Counted from the stretch's first letter, positions 35,330-48,114 are shown. The stretch: DNA of 64,000 nucleotides from Cricetomys ansorgei (GCA_026225945.1 JAMJFZ010000769.1:1488501-1552500), one strand, 5' to 3'. Made by a program: numbers and translations. Notes: generated by a model not told the origin, from the sequence alone.

Positions 35330-35580
35330 GCAGGTTCTCCTCCCTGATTCATGACTTCATTAGCCCTGGGTAGTTGACTAGTTTTCCAGTAAGAGGCTTG
35401 GTTTCCCTCTTGTTAAGTAGGTCTTAAATTCTGTTAGAGAGATATTACTGCCAAGGTATATATGTGTACCACTATTGCACCCTTAAGGTTAATTGTGCCT
35501 TGCTGGTTATTGTGGTTCATAGGTATAATTGCTGGGTAGGATGCTTGGTCGCCTCCCTCCTTTGGAATCTTATATAACAC
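35330..35580 (-). mobile_element. L1 3' UTR segment, antisense (inverted 5' part)
   Basis: The sequence follows the order of the antisense L1 3' UTR at about 45080-45290 (TCATGACTTCATTAGCCCTG, TAGGTCTTAAATTCTGTTAG, GTGTACCACTATTGCACCC, GCTGGGTAGGATGCTTGGTC), about 800-1000 bases from that element's 3' end. It lies next to a sense L1 end, which suggests a single insertion with 5' inversion. Confidence 0.6.
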
Positions 35581-35639
35581 CTTCTTCACTTTACAACAGA
35601 TGAAGTCCATCACAATTCATCAAAACTCGGAGCTGTGGA

Positions 35640-36200
35640 GCCAAGTCAAAAACTGATACAACACAACTCCTGTCCCTAAGGCTCAGCAATCATTTTGGAA
35701 GATGGGATGGAAGGATTGTAAGAGCCAAAGAAACAGGAAGTTTGCTGTGAGATTATCTCTACTAGAAATGTCAGAGAAGCTACTTTCATGAAGTCTCACT
35801 CACATGGCTGCTCAAACATGATTAGAACAAGGATGGCAACAATAGACATGCTAATGTGGGAGGAAGCAAAGGTAATAAGGCCTCAACCCCAGAAAAGAAC
35901 TAGAAGCAACCTAGGAAGCCTGAGATCAAGAGAAATAGTCTTCCACAGAGAAGATACTGATTGGTTATCCAATACCAAAAGGTCAGTCCTGAAAATGCAT
36001 ACGTACAGGCAGCATTATATGAACTGAGCAGGTTGTATTTATATATTTAGGAACACACACACATTTGAAAATAATGAAAAGGAGGCCATGGATTTGAAAG
36101 AGAACAAAAGGGATGTGATACACGGGAGAGACTTGAAGGACAAGAAGAAACAGGAAAATGATAAAAGTATATTATATTCTGAAAAAAATAAAAAGAGTTA
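35640..36200 (+). mobile_element. L1 (Lx-type) 3' end, sense
   Basis: Ordered words are GTCCCTAAGGCTCAGCAATC, GGATTGTAAGAGCCAAAGAA, AGAAATGTCAGAGAAGCTAC, GAGAAATAGTCTTCCACAG, GATTGGTTATCCAATACCAA, AACTGAGCAGGTTGTATTTA and GGAGGCCATGGATTTGAAAG, ending in TCTGAAAAAAATAAAAA. This is the final ~560 bases of an Lx-type 3' UTR with its A-rich tail. An antisense version is split across 52890-55145. Confidence 0.82.
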
Positions 36201-36209
36201 ATAATAGCT

Positions 36210-36740
36210 TATACGTATCAGAAAATTCACCACCTATCATGATTTCTTTAAAAAAACGAAAAAACAAAAACAAAAAAACAAAACAAACTTCAGTTCAGCA
36301 TTCTGAGAATGATGTAGATTAGTTTGCCCTTTGTTAAAATGGTAACATCTGTTGCCAGCTCTCAAAAGAAATTATTGTTTGTGAATATATAGCAATTCAT
36401 CAATCATAATCACTATGGAAACACATGGCATCAAAGAAAATCAAAGCTTCATGTAATATTAAAATAATACTTTTAAATATATCATATCTAAAATACTGGA
36501 ATTTTAATTCGTGACAGGAAAAAGCATATGAGGAAGGATTTTGTAATGTATGAGGCAATATTAAAGAGATATTAACAGTTCTAATAATACTGATGCTGTA
36601 TCTTTAATAGTCTAAGCTTAATTAGTACTGTCAATTATGTTACTTGGCTGTACTATATACTCCCCACATCATAGCAACATACTCTTACAACTTGTGGTTA
36701 CAATATTCCATTTGTTGTTCTCATAAAATTAGTATAAATT
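36210..36740. other. Unrecognised AT-rich sequence
   Basis: No landmarks. An AAAC/AAACA-rich stretch occurs at 36250-36290. Confidence 0.5.
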
Positions 36741-36744
36741 AGGG

Positions 36745-36967
36745 TAGTGGTTCTCAACCTCTGGGTCAAAACCATTTGAGAATTGAATGACCCTTTCACA
36801 GGAGTTGCCTAAGACCATCTGCATATCAGATATTTACATTATGGTTTGTAACCACAGTGAAATTACAGTTATGAAGTAGCAATGAAAATAATTTTATGGT
36901 TGGAAGTCACCACAACATGAATAACTATATTAAAGGTTCATAGCATAAGGAAGGTTGAAAATCACTG
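36745..36967 (+). mobile_element. URR1-type hAT-Charlie DNA transposon
   Basis: A non-autonomous rodent hAT element of 223 bp. It starts TAGTGGTTCTCAACCT and ends AGGTTGAAAATCACTG, which are inverted termini of the CAGTGGTTCTCAACC type. The interior AAATTACAGTTATGAAGTAG, TAATTTTATGGTTGG and ATATCAGATATTTACATTATG matches URR1. The 8-bp flanks AATTAGGG (36737-36744) and ATTTAGGG (36968-36975) match at 7 of 8 positions, the target duplication expected for hAT. Confidence 0.93.
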
Positions 36968-37257
36968 ATTTAGGGTAATAGGGTGTTGAGGATAGAACAG
37001 AGGAGAATTGATGAAAAATGGTTCCTCAGAAAATATTACAACTTCCTCCTGAAACTTAGGAGGTACCTTGAAGTCCCTTGGGATATATGTGGTTTCTCAT
37101 TTGGTGATATGATCTGAGAAATTTTGTGATCAATAGAGTGTTTAAAGTTTGATTAAACTACCAATGAGATAGTGCCAAATTCTTGCAGATAATATAATTT
37201 CATTTTGCACTGTACATGTGAAAAATTATTTTTCTTCACTTATATTTGGAAATTTGT

Positions 37258-37475
37258 AGAATAGAGAGATGGCCCAGTGGTTAGGATCATGCACTACTCT
37301 TTCACCAGATCTGGAGTTCAATTCCCAGTACCCACATGAGGCAGCTCACAACTTCCTAAAGCTCTAGCTCCAAGGTGGTCAGATGCCTGTGGCTTTAATG
37401 GACACCAGCAATCATGTTCACAAACCCACAAAGACACTCACATGTATATAATAATTAAAATAATAAATATAAAAG
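37258..37475 (+). mobile_element. B2 SINE, sense
   Basis: The head AATAGAGAGATGGCCCAGTG is followed by TGGAGTTCAATTCCCAGTAC (B-box region), CACATGAGGCAGCTCACAAC, CACCAGCAATCATG and an AATAAATATAAAA tail. Nearly complete. Confidence 0.9.
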
Positions 37476-37479
37476 TGAA

Positions 37480-38260
37480 TTTTTGGCATTTGTACTCATA
37501 AACACATGTTTATATACAATAAAACAGAAGTATAATTTTTGCTGAAATGTGAATTGTTATATAATAAAACAGTTGAAAAATCTTGGTACTGGAGTCAAGG
37601 CATTGCAGGTAAATTTTGAAAAAATAACAAATTCAACTTAGCCAAAGAAATTGTCTTGATCAACCAAATAATAATACTGTTTTTTTGTATTGGTGGTGTT
37701 TTTCTAATTTTTTTTTATTTTGCCAGAAAATCAAACTTTCTCTAAAACAGTAAACAAAGCAGTTAATCAAATTCTTTCATTATCAAATATTCAGTGTCGC
37801 CCAGCATTATTTTCAATGGTTAAGGAAGATAATTTTATTAATAAATATTTTCCACATATATGCTATTTTACTGAGTTGAGTGAAGCATTTACTCAAGTGA
37901 AAGCATTTATATTTTGAAGTTTAATACATTTCTAAATGTTTTATTGAGGGTATGCTGTCATAATTTCAGGATCTAAGATGCAGAATGTTCTGTTTCTAAG
38001 GACATGCATCTGCAAATAAGGAAACCTTGGTTCCATTAGTGTTGTGAGTTTTATAAATGTCATCTACTATCTAGATTTCCACTGAGTAAGCTGAGATAAG
38101 AAATCATATCTCAGTCCCCTTCCAGTGTACCACCATAGTGTCTTTATTGCAAGTATATATCCTATTCGAATATTTTCAGAAACATAAGCTTTATCAGCAG
38201 GCTGATAAATGTCCTTCATTTTTATCATATATAGCTTCAAAATTTTTATTAGATTCATTT
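37480..38260. other. Unrecognised AT-rich sequence
   Basis: No landmarks seen. Confidence 0.5.
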
Positions 38261-38267
38261 ATATGAT

Positions 38268-38497
38268 TGCGTGTGTGAGTACACTTATAAACTAGTGTGT
38301 GTGTGTGTTTGTGTGTGTTGTGAATGCACTCATGAATGTGTGTGTGTGTGTGTGTGTGCGCATTGTAGGTTAGACGACAACTTGCAGGAAACAGACACGC
38401 CTTTCTATCATGTGGGTCCCAAGGATCAAATTCAGGTCCTTAAGTTGGTAGGCTTGACAACAAATACCTTTACCTGCTGAACCACATTGCTGTCACA
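38268..38497 (-). mobile_element. B3 SINE, antisense, with (TG)n tail
   Basis: The TG-rich tail (38298-38360) is followed by GACGACAACTTGCAGGAAAC, ATCATGTGGGTCCCAAGGAT, AAATTCAGGTCCTTAAGTTG and CTTTACCTGCTGAACCACA, the antisense B3 order. The tail corresponds to AC expansion at the SINE 3' end. Confidence 0.88.
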
Positions 38498-38576
38498 AAC
38501 ATGGCTATTTTTAAATAAACATTTCAAGCTTCACTTCATATTTCATTTCACTTCATATCTCATTCACAATATTTTG

Positions 38577-38734
38577 TCCATGAACAAGCAACGTCAGTAT
38601 CACCTGAGGCCTTATTATAAATTTAGATTCTCAGGTTCCACACAGAATCTTCCGAATACATATTTGCATTTTAATGTGATTTCCAGGAGATAGAGGAGAA
38701 TATTAAAGTCAAAGAAGCACTGATTTAGTAAAGG
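38577..38734 (+). mobile_element. MER5A hAT-Charlie remnant
   Basis: GCAACGTCAGTATCACCTGA, TTTAGATTCTCAGGTTCCAC, CATATTTGCATTTTAATGTG, GATTTCCAGGAGAT and the terminal AAAGAAGCACTG follow MER5A to its CACTG terminus. The left terminus is lost. Confidence 0.75.
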
Positions 38735-38739
38735 ATGCT

Positions 38740-39210
38740 TTCCCCAACACGATTCTTTTTGTAGAATTTGTAATCTTAAATATCACATTATAGTTTACAC
38801 TTCATTAAAAAGCATATATTTGGCTTAATATATCATCTTTTCAATTTATAAATACTTCAGGATGGAACATATATAGTGTGTGAAGTTTTGCTTTTTTGCC
38901 ATTTATAATAAAAATTCTAAAAAAGAATAATAGTGAAGAACCTGAAACAATCTTGAAAGTGTATCTGGCATCAGATATAGTAATGGCAAACTTGGTAGGT
39001 AAAACAAGTATCAGGCAAAGGTAAAGGGAAGGTTTTCTATTCACATATCCAACAAAATATTTGGAGGACATTTATGACCAATACATTCCCTATGGTGTTA
39101 TCATTCTAGAATGAGAGTTACTTTATACATCCTTTAATTCAAGTAGAAATGCTTTACAATTTACAATTATGATAAATAAAATGAAGTCATATTTTTATAT
39201 GTTTTGTTTT
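38740..39210. other. Unrecognised AT-rich sequence
   Basis: No landmarks seen. Confidence 0.5.
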
Positions 39211-39211
39211 T

Positions 39212-39406
39212 AGTCTGGGAGTATAGCTAAATTGATAAGAGTGCTTTCTTAGCATTCATGAGGCTCCAGGATTATCTCCAGCACTTCTAATTCTGTAATC
39301 CCAGAATGTAGGAGGCAAATGCAGGGAAGCTGTTTCAAATTCAAGGTCAGCCTTGCCTACATAGCAAGCTCCAGATCAACACTCTATTTCAAAAAACAAA
39401 ACAAGT
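39212..39406 (+). mobile_element. B4 SINE (ID-B1 fusion)
   Basis: The ID-like head GGGAGTATAGCTAAATTGATAAGAGTGCT, ending with CATGAGGCTCCAGGATTATC, is fused to a B1-like part (TGTAATCCCAGAATGTAGGA, AATTCAAGGTCAGCCTTGCC, TACATAGCAAGCTCCAGATC), then a CAAAACAAG tail. The order is diagnostic of B4. Confidence 0.88.
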
Positions 39407-39409
39407 AAC

Positions 39410-41780
39410 TCTTTCTCTTGAGCATCCCCATATTTTGGGCATTTTGAGATCATGGTCTATTCTACATCCTGGATTAGAATGTGCAGTGTTCATGCCTATA
39501 GTTTATAAAGAAAAATAGAAAAATTCATTGCTATCATAACATATAAATATAGAAAATTAATTCACATTTGCATACTTTCAGTCTACATTACATGTAAGTC
39601 AAAATCTCTATATGATACATAGCTTATGAACCTTTCTAGAAAGTATGTGTTACTATAGTAACTTATATTTTTCAAGGAACATATGTCACATTAACATTCT
39701 TTCATCCATAAGGTATAATGGTGTGTATAAGAAGCACATGTATACTTTACGATATTCTCTCATAAACGTGCAAAATAAACCAATACTTGGAGTGATGGAG
39801 ATGATTTGTATAGAAGATATTTCTATCAACTATAGAAACAATATTAACTATATAATTTAATTATATTTTATTGTATATGTAGAACACTTTTTAGCAAAAA
39901 AATTATTACATTCAAATTTATTTTACCAAAATCCTGAGAAATGACTTTTATTTTGAATTTGATTATGATTTATATGTTTTACATTTTGTGGGGTAGAAAA
40001 TTCAGACTGTGTTAATGACTTATATTGTCACGTATCTTTTGTGGATTTGTTGAAGCAATATATATGCATTTCGATACACTCAAACTCAAGGGGAAAAAAA
40101 CCCTCAGACTTGTCCAATTACTGTGTCCATGTGGTTCATAATCGAAAATGTTGGATTTTTTTAACCAATCGTGTTTATAATTATAGATGGTCAACTGTCA
40201 TCCAATTTCATATCAGCATAAAGAAAGCAGGACATAAAAATTTTTCCCTATTTTGATGACCATAAATAAATGTGTCCTTGCTTTCAAAGTATAGCTCTTA
40301 CACTATAATTAGATTTAAATATAGTTCTGTTTTTAAACAACAGATGCCAGCCATCTCATACACTTCCAAATTTACAAAATATTTTTTATTATTGGTGAGG
40401 AACCCCAGCAGGACTCTCATTCCTATTACAGCCTGCATGTGTTATGGTTTATGCAATAAATACATTCAGAGGGGGGAAAGGTTGGAATACAAAGGGCAAA
40501 AGTATGGCAGCATTCCATCCTCGGTTTACCTGTGTGACTAGCGTCATGGTTTGCAAAAACAGTCAAAAATAAATGCCAGCTAATTTAGAAGTTTTGTTTA
40601 CTCATAAGGCTCACGTGTTAACTGACTAAAAAAAACACTCAAGTCTGAGAGTGAGTATCATGTTTAATTGTACCTAATTACCAAAAACTGAATCAATAAT
40701 TGTGCAATGAATTAATTTTATGTAAGTAATAATGCTGGGTCTGAAATCATAAGTCTTCAGTTTTGTCTTTCAAAGTGAGTATTTAGTAGATGAATTTAGA
40801 GTGAGTATTTAGTAGAGTATTTAGAGATGGTTACTTTAAAACTATGCAACCAGCTAACTAGGAGCTTATTCATTACCACTAAAAATATTCACTTTAAAAA
40901 CTCACATTTTAAAGGCAAAGGTTGAATATATTATTTGATATTTGATATTATTTGATAACTTCTATAAGATAATTATTAATGATCAATCTTCTGAGAATAC
41001 ATTTTCTGATTGAGAAGAGTTTAAAAAATATTCTAAATCCTTCTTATCACAAACCCTTTGTTTTTCCTTTTCCATTATCTCTTGATTCAGTTCCAGAAAT
41101 TTGCTAAAATTAAAAAATACAAATTTTTTTCAACTGCAGAAAAGTATAAAAACAAGACATAAAGGGAATATACAAATCAAATTCTTTATGTTCATGGAAT
41201 TTTATGATAAAGGGCAGGGTACAGTGAATGCTGAAGAGGGGAGAATCAGGCAAAAGGAGATAATTACAAAGAAGAAAGCAAGATGAATTTGGAGTATGAC
41301 AAACATGAGAGCAAAATGTTCAATGAAACAAGCTGTGGTTAGTAATTAGGAGAGAAGTTGTACAAACATCTTTAAAGGCCTCAGAGCCTAATTGTCTGCT
41401 ATGCTCAGGAATTAGCAAGGAGTTGTGTGTGGCAAGAATTTGAAACATGTGGTTGGAGATGGTCAAGATTAAGTTGAGTGTACATACAATGGTGGTTTTC
41501 TTTGTTCCATAATCTGTCATCAATAGGTCTGTACTGAGGATATGATAATCAATTGTTTGTGAGAGTCAATTCCAGGGGAAGGGAAAATCCTTTAAGATCC
41601 ATGATTAATGTTGGTGACCTGAATTATAGTGAAGATTGCAAGAGAAAACATTGAGGAAGATTTAGAGATGGGATGAGAAAAGGGTTGTTGATCATAGGAA
41701 TATGATACAATGATTAGAATAAGAAAGAATAAACGGAGTGTACACCATGGCATAAAGGATAAGAATAAAAAACAAAACAA
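39410..41780. other. Unrecognised AT-rich sequence
   Basis: About 2.4 kb without landmarks. A local duplication of GTGAGTATTTAGTAGA occurs at about 40776 and 40801. Short open frames (up to 89 codons at 40272-40541) lack domains. Confidence 0.5.
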
Positions 41781-41787
41781 AACATGT

Positions 41788-41965
41788 TGGTATGGAGATG
41801 GCTTAGTGGTTAAGAATGTATACTGCTCTTGCAGAGGACTCAAATTCAGTTCCCAGCACCCATGTAGAGCAACTCACAACATCTAAAATTTCAGCTTCAG
41901 TTGGACCCAATACCCACTTCTGGCTTCCATGGCCGCCTGGATTCATGTGTACATATTTAGCTGTA
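41788..41965 (+). mobile_element. B2 SINE, sense
   Basis: The head TATGGAGATGGCTTAGTGGT is followed by CTGCTCTTGCAGAGGACTCA, AATTCAGTTCCCAGCACCCA, GAGCAACTCACAAC and CCACTTCTGGCTTCCATGG. The 3' tail is replaced by unrelated sequence. Confidence 0.88.
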
Positions 41966-41969
41966 GTGA

Positions 41970-44025
41970 GACACTTTGTCAAGATTTTTGTACTGTGTAG
42001 CCTTCCTTATGGTTACATGCCACTTGGACTTCTGGGAAGAGCTTGAGGGGGACTATTTAAGACAGTGTATTCAGTTGGGAAAGTCAGTTGGTGAAACAGT
42101 AAGTTCCAGAAGCTGGTGACAGGGAAGGCAGGCAGAAACAAGGCTCAGAAAAAGACAGTACCAGAGAATAAGAAAGAAGGCAGACAGTTGCTGGGAAGCC
42201 TCAGGTAGATGAGAGTTATTGAGATAACTGGGAAATTAGTTAATAGGATAGAAGATGTTAGGTGTTAGTCCAGTTTTCCGGGTTTAGACAGATTAAGACA
42301 CCCAGAAAGAGCTGTAAAGAATTCTTCTCTCTTTTCCTTCCTAACCTTTTATAGATAAAGGGGGTTTTAAAAAGTTACAAGGTAGGAATCTTTCTCAGTA
42401 ACAGGTAACAATAGGAAAAAGAGGAACAGAGTTCAGAGTCAAGTTATCAGTGAAAAGTAACAGTTACAAAAGGCTTCATGCTTGGGTATAGCATTGGGAA
42501 ATGGTTACAGCCATAAAGAAAACAGTTACATTTTGGCCCCTAAATGAAGAAGACTGAAGAGGCCAGATCCCAGCATTAAAACATTTATAGTTACCCATAG
42601 ATACTTTTATATACATAATTTTTAAAAAATTGAAAAGTAAATTTTAAAAAATCATCAAATTGCTTGACTTTGTAACTGGGAGAATGATTTTTATCACATT
42701 TGCCATATGTTGCATGACTTTTCTTCAGAACATATATATATATATATATATATTCATTCCAAGTAGAGAAGATACTGACAAACAAAAGAATGGATTTGGT
42801 CTAAATCGAGATTGTTTAATCAATAATTTTATTGGAATCATTCACAGGCACATTGGCATATCAGTCTCCAACACTCCTGGGAGATTCACTAAGCAATTTA
42901 GAGATAGCTACACCACTGAAAAGCACCCTTAGCATAGATGGCTCGAGACAAGCTCCATCACTGAATAATGCCACTCAGAATATGAACTACTTGTGAAGAG
43001 CAGCCCTACTGAAGAGGCCTCTGGGAAAATTCAGAGCAGATACACTGCCAAAGAGTTTCAACACCTCTGCCCCTAGTTAACCTCCCACTTTCTACATAAA
43101 TTCTGGGTCCTTATTAGTATCATGAACCACTCTCCTCCCTATAATATAGAATAACAGGTCCAATTTCTTCAGGGTCTCTTGAAGGTACTCTTGGCTACTA
43201 TGATTGAAAAAAAGCAATGATCACATTCATTCTGAAGGGCCAGATATACAACATCAGGGAAGACAAGAGAAAAAGTGAGTTCTAGTTCATGTCCATAAAA
43301 TAAGCACACATTTCTCAGAATAATATGTGTCAACCTCTGTATTAAAACCTTGTTTCCATCTCTGACAATATAAGGTAACTTTTATTTATCATTCAGTTAT
43401 CACTTTAAATGTTATTTCGATAGAGAAGTCATCCTCAGCACCAGTAGTACAATAGTGCTTGGCAGAAGGGAAGACATATCTCCCTTTCTATTTGATTACC
43501 AGACTATTAAAATAATGGTATTGGAATTTCCACAGGAACCTCATTCTGGAAAACAAAACATCTTTTCTATCTAGAAGAGGAATCTGTTTCCCAGGAGAGA
43601 TTTCAAACTTCTGACAGCTTGTCAGACCATCTTTCAGGAGAGACCTGATCCCAAACAATCATTTGTCAGTGATGAACACGTCTATACTTTGACCTCAACT
43701 GCTTACTTATACATATTCCTTGCCCTGTACTTAAATCTAAAATTCATGTTAAAATCCAAAAGATATCCTTGGAGGTTATTAAGTCCATTTATTTCCTTCC
43801 CAGTGTGACCACATTGAATAAATCTATCCCTTCTGCTTATTATTTGTTTTATTGACTATTACTGTTTTTTTTAACTATCCTGTTGATGACAGCTAGCTGA
43901 GCCAAGATTGTTAGGGTTCCTCATTCTAAGAGCTCCAGTAACAATGGGTTCCCTTATCATGAATTCTCATTCTATGTTCTACCTCTTTAAAAAATATTCA
44001 TGTTATTTCTATTTTTAAAATAATG
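41970..44025. other. Unrecognised sequence
   Basis: The part at 42050-42560 is purine-rich with low sequence complexity and may be an unrecognised dispersed repeat. (TA)11 lies at 42731-42752. No gene evidence. Confidence 0.45.
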
Positions 44026-44029
44026 AGTG

Positions 44030-44268
44030 TAACTGTCTCTCTGTGTATGTGGAGTGTGTGTGTGTGTGTGTGTACGTGCCCATTGGGGTGATGTAGGGTG
44101 GGGTATGTGTATGTTCTTGCAGGCAGCTGAAGAGGCCAAAAGAGGGCTGTAGATCTCCTGGAACTGGAATTACAGTGATTGTGGACCACCTGATATGGTT
44201 ACTTGGAACCAAACACTGGTCTTCTGTAAGAGCAATAAATACTCCTACTCACTGTTTCATCTCTCCAT
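44030..44268 (-). mobile_element. B2 SINE, antisense, with (TG)n tail
   Basis: The TG tail (44054-44072) is followed by GAGGCCAAAAGAGGGCTGTA, TCTCCTGGAACTGGAATTAC, AACCAAACACTGGTCTTCTG and TTTCATCTCTCCATCCACC. Confidence 0.87.
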
Positions 44269-44281
44269 CCACCCTACCTCT

Positions 44282-45920
44282 TATTTATTTATTTTTATTC
44301 ATTCATTCATTTATTTATGTAATATGTTTAAAATTAAATTTGTTCATATATTTTGATCATATTCTTTCTCTCAACAATTCCAAGATCTTGAACACCTTCC
44401 TACCAACTCAACTTCTCTTGCTCTCTCTCGTTCTCTCTCTCTCTCAGGAAAAAAAAAGGAAAAACAAAACAAAAACCCCAAAATGCAAAGTAAAAGAAAA
44501 TCTATAAGATACAAAAGTTACCAACACACACACACACACATGATCAATGAAGTTTGTTTTGTGCTGGCCAACTACTAATGGGCATGAGTCCTGGCCTGGA
44601 GTGTGGTTGATATACCCAGTGTTGAAGAAAACCAGCTTTTCCTTTTCCTGCATGTATCAGTTGCAAATAGTTTTTTGGCTAATGGTAGTTTTTGTCTTGT
44701 TTGAACCTGTCCAGGTCTTGTGTGTACTGTCACAGTCTCTGTGAGTTCATGTATATATCAGTCCTGTTATGTCTGGAAGACACTTTTTCCTTGGAATCAT
44801 CTACCACCTCTGGGTCTTACAATCTTTCCTTCTCTTCTTTAGTATATATACCTGTGCTTTGGGGGAAGAGTTTAATGGATACATCCCATTTAGGGGTGAG
44901 TGTTCTACAGTCTCTCACTCTCTGTACATTGTCAAGTTATAAGTCTCTTTGCTAATTATCTTCCACTGCAAGAAGAAACTTCTCTGATGAGGTTTGAATG
45001 ATGCTGTGTTCTTTGGGTATAGCAATATGTCATTAGAAGTCATTTTATGTCTTAATTCCTTTAACAAAACAAAAGTAGTAGGTTTTCCCTTCAGCTCATG
45101 ACCTATGGGTTCCATCTTATGCAGTGGGCCTTAAATCCAATAGCAAAAAAGCTGTGGGTTATTCTCATAATATTTGTGCCATTATTATGCCAGTATATCC
45201 TGCAATCAGTCTCTGTTGTAGGCCACAGGGTACAGCTGGTGTAGCTGGGTGTAATTGATGATTACTTTTCTCCTCTGATAGTTTGCAGAGTACCTTCCAG
45301 TACCATGAAAGCTTGTCAATAGGGGTTAAACTTCTAGCTGAGAATTAGGTTAATTTTTTCCATATTTGATGACATGAATTTGTTGTGTCTTCAGCAATAA
45401 GGACTTACCATCATGTTGTGGAGAGCAAATTGTCAAGTAGCATGTGATGTTTGGAGTGGTCCAAGGTACCCTTTGGTGCCAATGGCTCAACAAGATGTAA
45501 CTCATTCCTGGAACTAGAGTTTTTATTTGTTGGTGTGTCTATCTGAAGCATTATCTTCCCCACTATATGTTTAGTCCATTTATATTCCATTCATACATTT
45601 TAGGAAGCTTCTACAATTATAGGTTTTATATGGTTTCTCAAGTGATCTTCAGTGTTAGTTGTCTCTCTCCATATTCCCTCCTTTACAATGACCTCCTGTC
45701 TCCATCCTTTCTTAATATTTTTATTCTTGCTTCCCTTTATCTCTCTAAAACATGTACTTAATTTCCCTTTCCTTGGAAGATATCCTCTTCTTCCCTGGTC
45801 TCTCACTAGCTACCTCTCCTCTATGGCTATTCAGATTGAAACACATGTACAAAATTTAAAAGGAAACATACACGTACAAGAGAAAACCTGTTTCTTTAGT
45901 CTAAGATTATAGACTAAAAT
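44282..45920 (-). mobile_element. L1 (Lx-type) 3' UTR, antisense, 5' truncated
   Basis: The L1 3' end is at about 44282 (T-rich TTATTTATTTTTATTC = antisense poly(A)). Ordered antisense landmarks are TTTTGATCATATTC, GTTTTGTGCTGGCCAACTAC, GGAGTGTGGTTGATATACCC, CTGTCACAGTCTCTGTGAG, CCTTGGAATCATCTACCACC, TATAGCAATATGTCATTAG and CTTCAGCAATAAGGACTTAC. The reverse complement of the middle part matches 54210-54400. About 1.6 kb is present, with no ORF2 sequence. Confidence 0.85.
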
Positions 45921-46141
45921 ATCCAAGAAGCTTTTGTAGCCTCCGTGAATGTCATTCCCCTAATACACTGTACTCACTCAGTGTACTCTGCTTGGTTAAT
46001 TGTAATTAAATATATACCTGATAAACTTCTTCCAGAAAGCAATATGAAATGGCATACTAGCTGTATGTTTCCTATTTTATTTCTTAGTGGGTGACTACTA
46101 CTTCATTCAAATATTTCACTATTAATAATTTTAAAACATTA

Positions 46142-46492
46142 AAAATTAGATATATTTATTTTATGTTTGAGTGTTTTGCCTACATGTATGTATGTGCACC
46201 ATGTACATGCCTGGTACCTATAGAAGTCAAAAGAAGGTGTTGGGTCCCTGAATTTAGAGTTATGGATAGTTATAAATGAACACTGGAAACATTATACAAT
46301 TTGTCTAATTTAATAAATGCCTTGAGATGTGTGTGTTTGTCTCTCTCATATACATAAATTCATACCTATATATATCTATGTGTTTTGCTATGATAAGACC
46401 TAATCAATAAACATAATTAAAAATATCTATATAGCTCAACTTCTGTAAAAGCAATAAATATTCTTAACCACTGAGCGATATATCTCCTCTCT
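46142..46492 (-). mobile_element. B2 SINE, antisense, interrupted
   Basis: The 3' half (TTTGAGTGTTTTGCCTACAT, TAGAAGTCAAAAGAAGGTG, TCCCTGAATTTAGAGTTATG) lies at 46142-46288. The head (CTGTAAAAGCAATAAATATTC, TTAACCACTGAGCGATATAT) lies at 46440-46492. About 150 bases of AT-rich, unplaced sequence separate the two. Confidence 0.75.
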
Positions 46493-46499
46493 CACTATT

Positions 46500-48110
46500 A
46501 ATCTTTAATTATGTTCAGAGTTCACAAATACTCATTTTTCTCTTTAAAACATTGTATATTTCCTTTCTGATATGATGAGCTATAATGACAAGTAGAAATC
46601 CTCCACTTATAGAGAAAATCACAATATGTACATATATTCTGCTAAAAAAATTCTTCTTAAGTACAATCATGTTTACTTTGTCCATTTCCTTTCAATTAGA
46701 GAAAGTAGATGGAGGAGAAAGAAGATGCTGCAGAAGACCTGAAGTTTCTGTAAATAATAGGTGATAACATTTGAACATCTAAATAATTATACTAGTTAAA
46801 GTGTCATATGTCTGTATATTTGTGGTAGTCTTATGCATATAGTGTTGTATATTCTGATATGTTTACACAGACCATGATCTAGGGAAACCACATGTGTTCC
46901 CTCTCAAATTTCATTTACTTTATCATTTGAGGTTGGGTTATACAGATACATTTTAAATTATGAATATTGCTTAGGTCCTCTTATAGAAAGACATACAGGT
47001 ATATATTTACACATCTGTGCACATGAATGTCCAGTCTCTCCTTCTTTCTCTCTCTCACACCTAGGCACACACACACTCACACACAAAGGTATTTTTAATA
47101 CAAAACAAACTATAAGATCTTGCTGTCACCATTAGCCTAAATCCTTTCAGACAGAAGTTAAGTCTGCATTGTTACTGTGTCACAGCCTGTAACTGAAACA
47201 GCACTGTTTTCCAAGATAATGACAAGGATGAATTCAATGCAGGGACATGGAGCAGGAACACATGAATTGAGCTGAATTAAAATATTAAATTTAAATTAAG
47301 CTCTTATGAAGTCTGATTCATAATTAAGTTATAAACTTTAATCTTTAAATTTAAATGCAATTATGCTAAAGCCACCATTTGGTAATAGGTCAAGGATCCT
47401 CACTATATGAACTCAAAGACAAATTTCTTAGTAACAGCAATATATGGAAGTAGAGAGTAACCATGGAAGTTCTTGAGTAAAAAATGAAAACCAAGGGGCT
47501 CTTCTGGAAACCATCAGGAAAAAATTAGTGCAAACAAAGTCAATGTGTCTTTATCTTTAGCAACATGTATACTTCCACTTACAAAAAGGAAACAATTCTG
47601 TAAGCACAAAGCACAGGAACTGAATTGGTTTACCTTAGGCAAGTTTGAACTACTTTAATACCATTTCAATGAATTTGTAGGCTAAGAATTCATTATGTAT
47701 TTACTTGTGTTTTCCTCTACGTTTATAATTTCAAATGCTCACATATTGAGCTGAAACTATTGTATTGCCAACTGTCTCTCACACAATTTCTCAAAACAAC
47801 AAATATCATTTAATAGTGAGCAAGGGCGAAATCATTTTGAGATTATAGCATTACTGCAGGATGTCTTTAGAGGCATCCATGAAGAAATTATAATAATGAC
47901 CTCAATGCTCCCTAACAAATGTAGAAAAATAAACCATTGTTTTAATGGCAGACACAACTGGAAATGAAAGTAGAATATGAAAATTAAACCTTAAAGTAAG
48001 GGGAAAAGGAGCTAAGAAGGATTCATTTTTACTGCCCAACCATTTTTCTCTTCTGAGAGAGAGATAGTGATAGATCGATCGATCGATAGATAGAGAATGC
48101 AATTTCTATA
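46500..48110. other. Unrecognised AT-rich sequence
   Basis: No gene or repeat landmark, apart from an AC-rich patch at 47070-47090 and a GATC/GATA run at 48073-48093. Confidence 0.5.
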
Positions 48111-48114
48111 CATG

